Assembly (NCBI GenBank): GCA_945906915.1 | Contig: CAMDSI010000142.1 | Coordinates: 1 to 5,615, forward strand | From: Spirosoma fluviale | GTDB lineage: Bacteria; Bacteroidota; Bacteroidia; Cytophagales; Spirosomataceae | Length of the DNA: 5,615 nucleotides | Direction: 5' to 3' | Shown: in pieces, positions 5,149 to 5,615 of the stretch | Position numbering within the stretch: the first letter of the stretch is position 1 | Layout: each line of letters starts with the position of its first letter | The notes under the pieces: generated by a model | What the model saw: only the letters and a program-made list of their open reading frames with translations | What the model was told of the DNA's origin: nothing | The model's database searches: none | Made by a program: the position numbers and the translations under genes

Positions 5149-5615
5149 ATGAAAACTTATTGCCATAGATGCATATGGCTGTTTGTGTATTTGCTGGCTT
5201 TTCAAGCTCCCAGCTTTGGCCAGATCAAACAGCTAGAGAAGGGGTTTAAATCCATTTTTAACGGAACATCCTTGCTGGGATGGGAAGGCGATCCTACCTA
5301 CTGGCGGGTGGAAAATGGTCGTATCATAGGCGAAATCACGCCTCAAACCTTATTAAAACGGAATACATTTTTAATTTACCGGGATTCCCAGCCGGCCGAC
5401 TTTGAGCTAAAAGCTGAGTTTAAAATTTCAAAGGGAGGTAATACGGGAATCAATTACCGTTCGGAGGAATTGCTCCCCGATTTACCATTTGCACTAAAAG
5501 GATATCAAGCTGATATTGATGGGGAAATCAGATATACCGGCCAAAACTACGAGGAAAGAGGCCGAACAACCTTGGCTTATCGAGGCGAAATTGTATCTGT
5601 GAATGAACAAACAGA
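5149..5615 (+). CDS. DUF1080 / 3-keto-disaccharide-hydrolase-like exported protein (5' part)
   Basis: The frame opens at ATG 5149 and runs off the right edge, giving 155 residues. A signal peptide (residues 1-24, with WLFVYLLAFQAPSFG before Q25) makes it exported. FKSIFNGTSLLGWEGDPTYW (33-52), then RVENGRIIGEIT (53-64), is the diagnostic opening of DUF1080 (PF06439). GGNTGINYRS (96-105) and KGYQADID (117-124) are its later conserved strands. The domain forms a concanavalin-like beta-sandwich. Members have been shown to hydrolyse or otherwise process 3-keto-glycosides, and many are secreted by Bacteroidota and Planctomycetes. The upstream 88 bases, shared with the ceramidase-like gene, are very AT-rich; no clear promoter match was found. 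The leader ends TATTCAAA-ATG without a Shine-Dalgarno site. The catalytic function is inferred from family; the rest of the protein is out of view. Confidence 0.85.
   Translation, partial: MKTYCHRCIWLFVYLLAFQAPSFGQIKQLEKGFKSIFNGTSLLGWEGDPTYWRVENGRIIGEITPQTLLKRNTFLIYRDSQPADFELKAEFKISKGGNTGINYRSEELLPDLPFALKGYQADIDGEIRYTGQNYEERGRTTLAYRGEIVSVNEQT

Noticed and set aside
1..5615. Mobile element, CRISPR array, tRNA/rRNA or defence system
   Set aside because: No transposase motifs, repeated spacers, inverted-repeat ends or RNA gene signatures were seen on either strand.

Overview
The window looks like chromosomal DNA from a member of the Bacteroidota. It has moderate-to-low GC and A-rich leaders instead of strong Shine-Dalgarno sites. 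Two promoters match the phylum's TTG / TAnnTTTG pattern. There is a GldL-like membrane protein, and most exported proteins have short signal peptides ending in (S/A)xAQ. The assignment rests on these features only; no closer taxon can be named from the sequence.

Layout. Positions 1-677 (minus strand) hold a tight run of three small membrane-protein genes. In transcription order these are a GldL-like two-helix protein (444-677), a previously easy-to-miss 33-residue single-helix protein (283-384), and a two-helix protein running off the left edge (1-256). The GldL-like frame is cut by an in-frame TAA; the same frame continues for 17 sensible residues (390-443), so the gene appears nonsense-truncated. 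Divergent from it, 773-1684 encodes an exported alpha/beta-hydrolase (acetylxylan-esterase-like) starting with TTG. Twelve bases later comes a yjlB-type cupin gene (1697-2078) that has lost its central part and changed frame. The gene at 2101-2886 encodes a DUF2490 outer-membrane-barrel-like protein; its promoter lies so close to the ATG that the mRNA may be leaderless. A strong terminator (2913-2942) separates it from an unrecognised, tryptophan-rich exported protein (3040-3780), which has its own good promoter. That gene converges on a ceramidase-like exported hydrolase (3831-5060, minus) across a shared hairpin. Divergent from the hydrolase, a DUF1080 / 3-keto-disaccharide-hydrolase-like exported protein begins at 5149 and runs off the right edge.

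How they fit together. Most complete genes here encode exported envelope proteins: an esterase, a barrel, a ceramidase-like hydrolase and a DUF1080 glycoside-processing protein. This suggests a general scavenging or polysaccharide/glycolipid-degrading repertoire rather than one dedicated pathway. There is no mobile element, CRISPR array, RNA gene or obvious defence system. The most unusual points are two broken genes flanking the esterase, the hidden 33-residue membrane protein, the likely leaderless promoter, a ceramidase-fold protein lacking the usual nucleophilic serine, and the unassigned duplicated-looking secreted protein.
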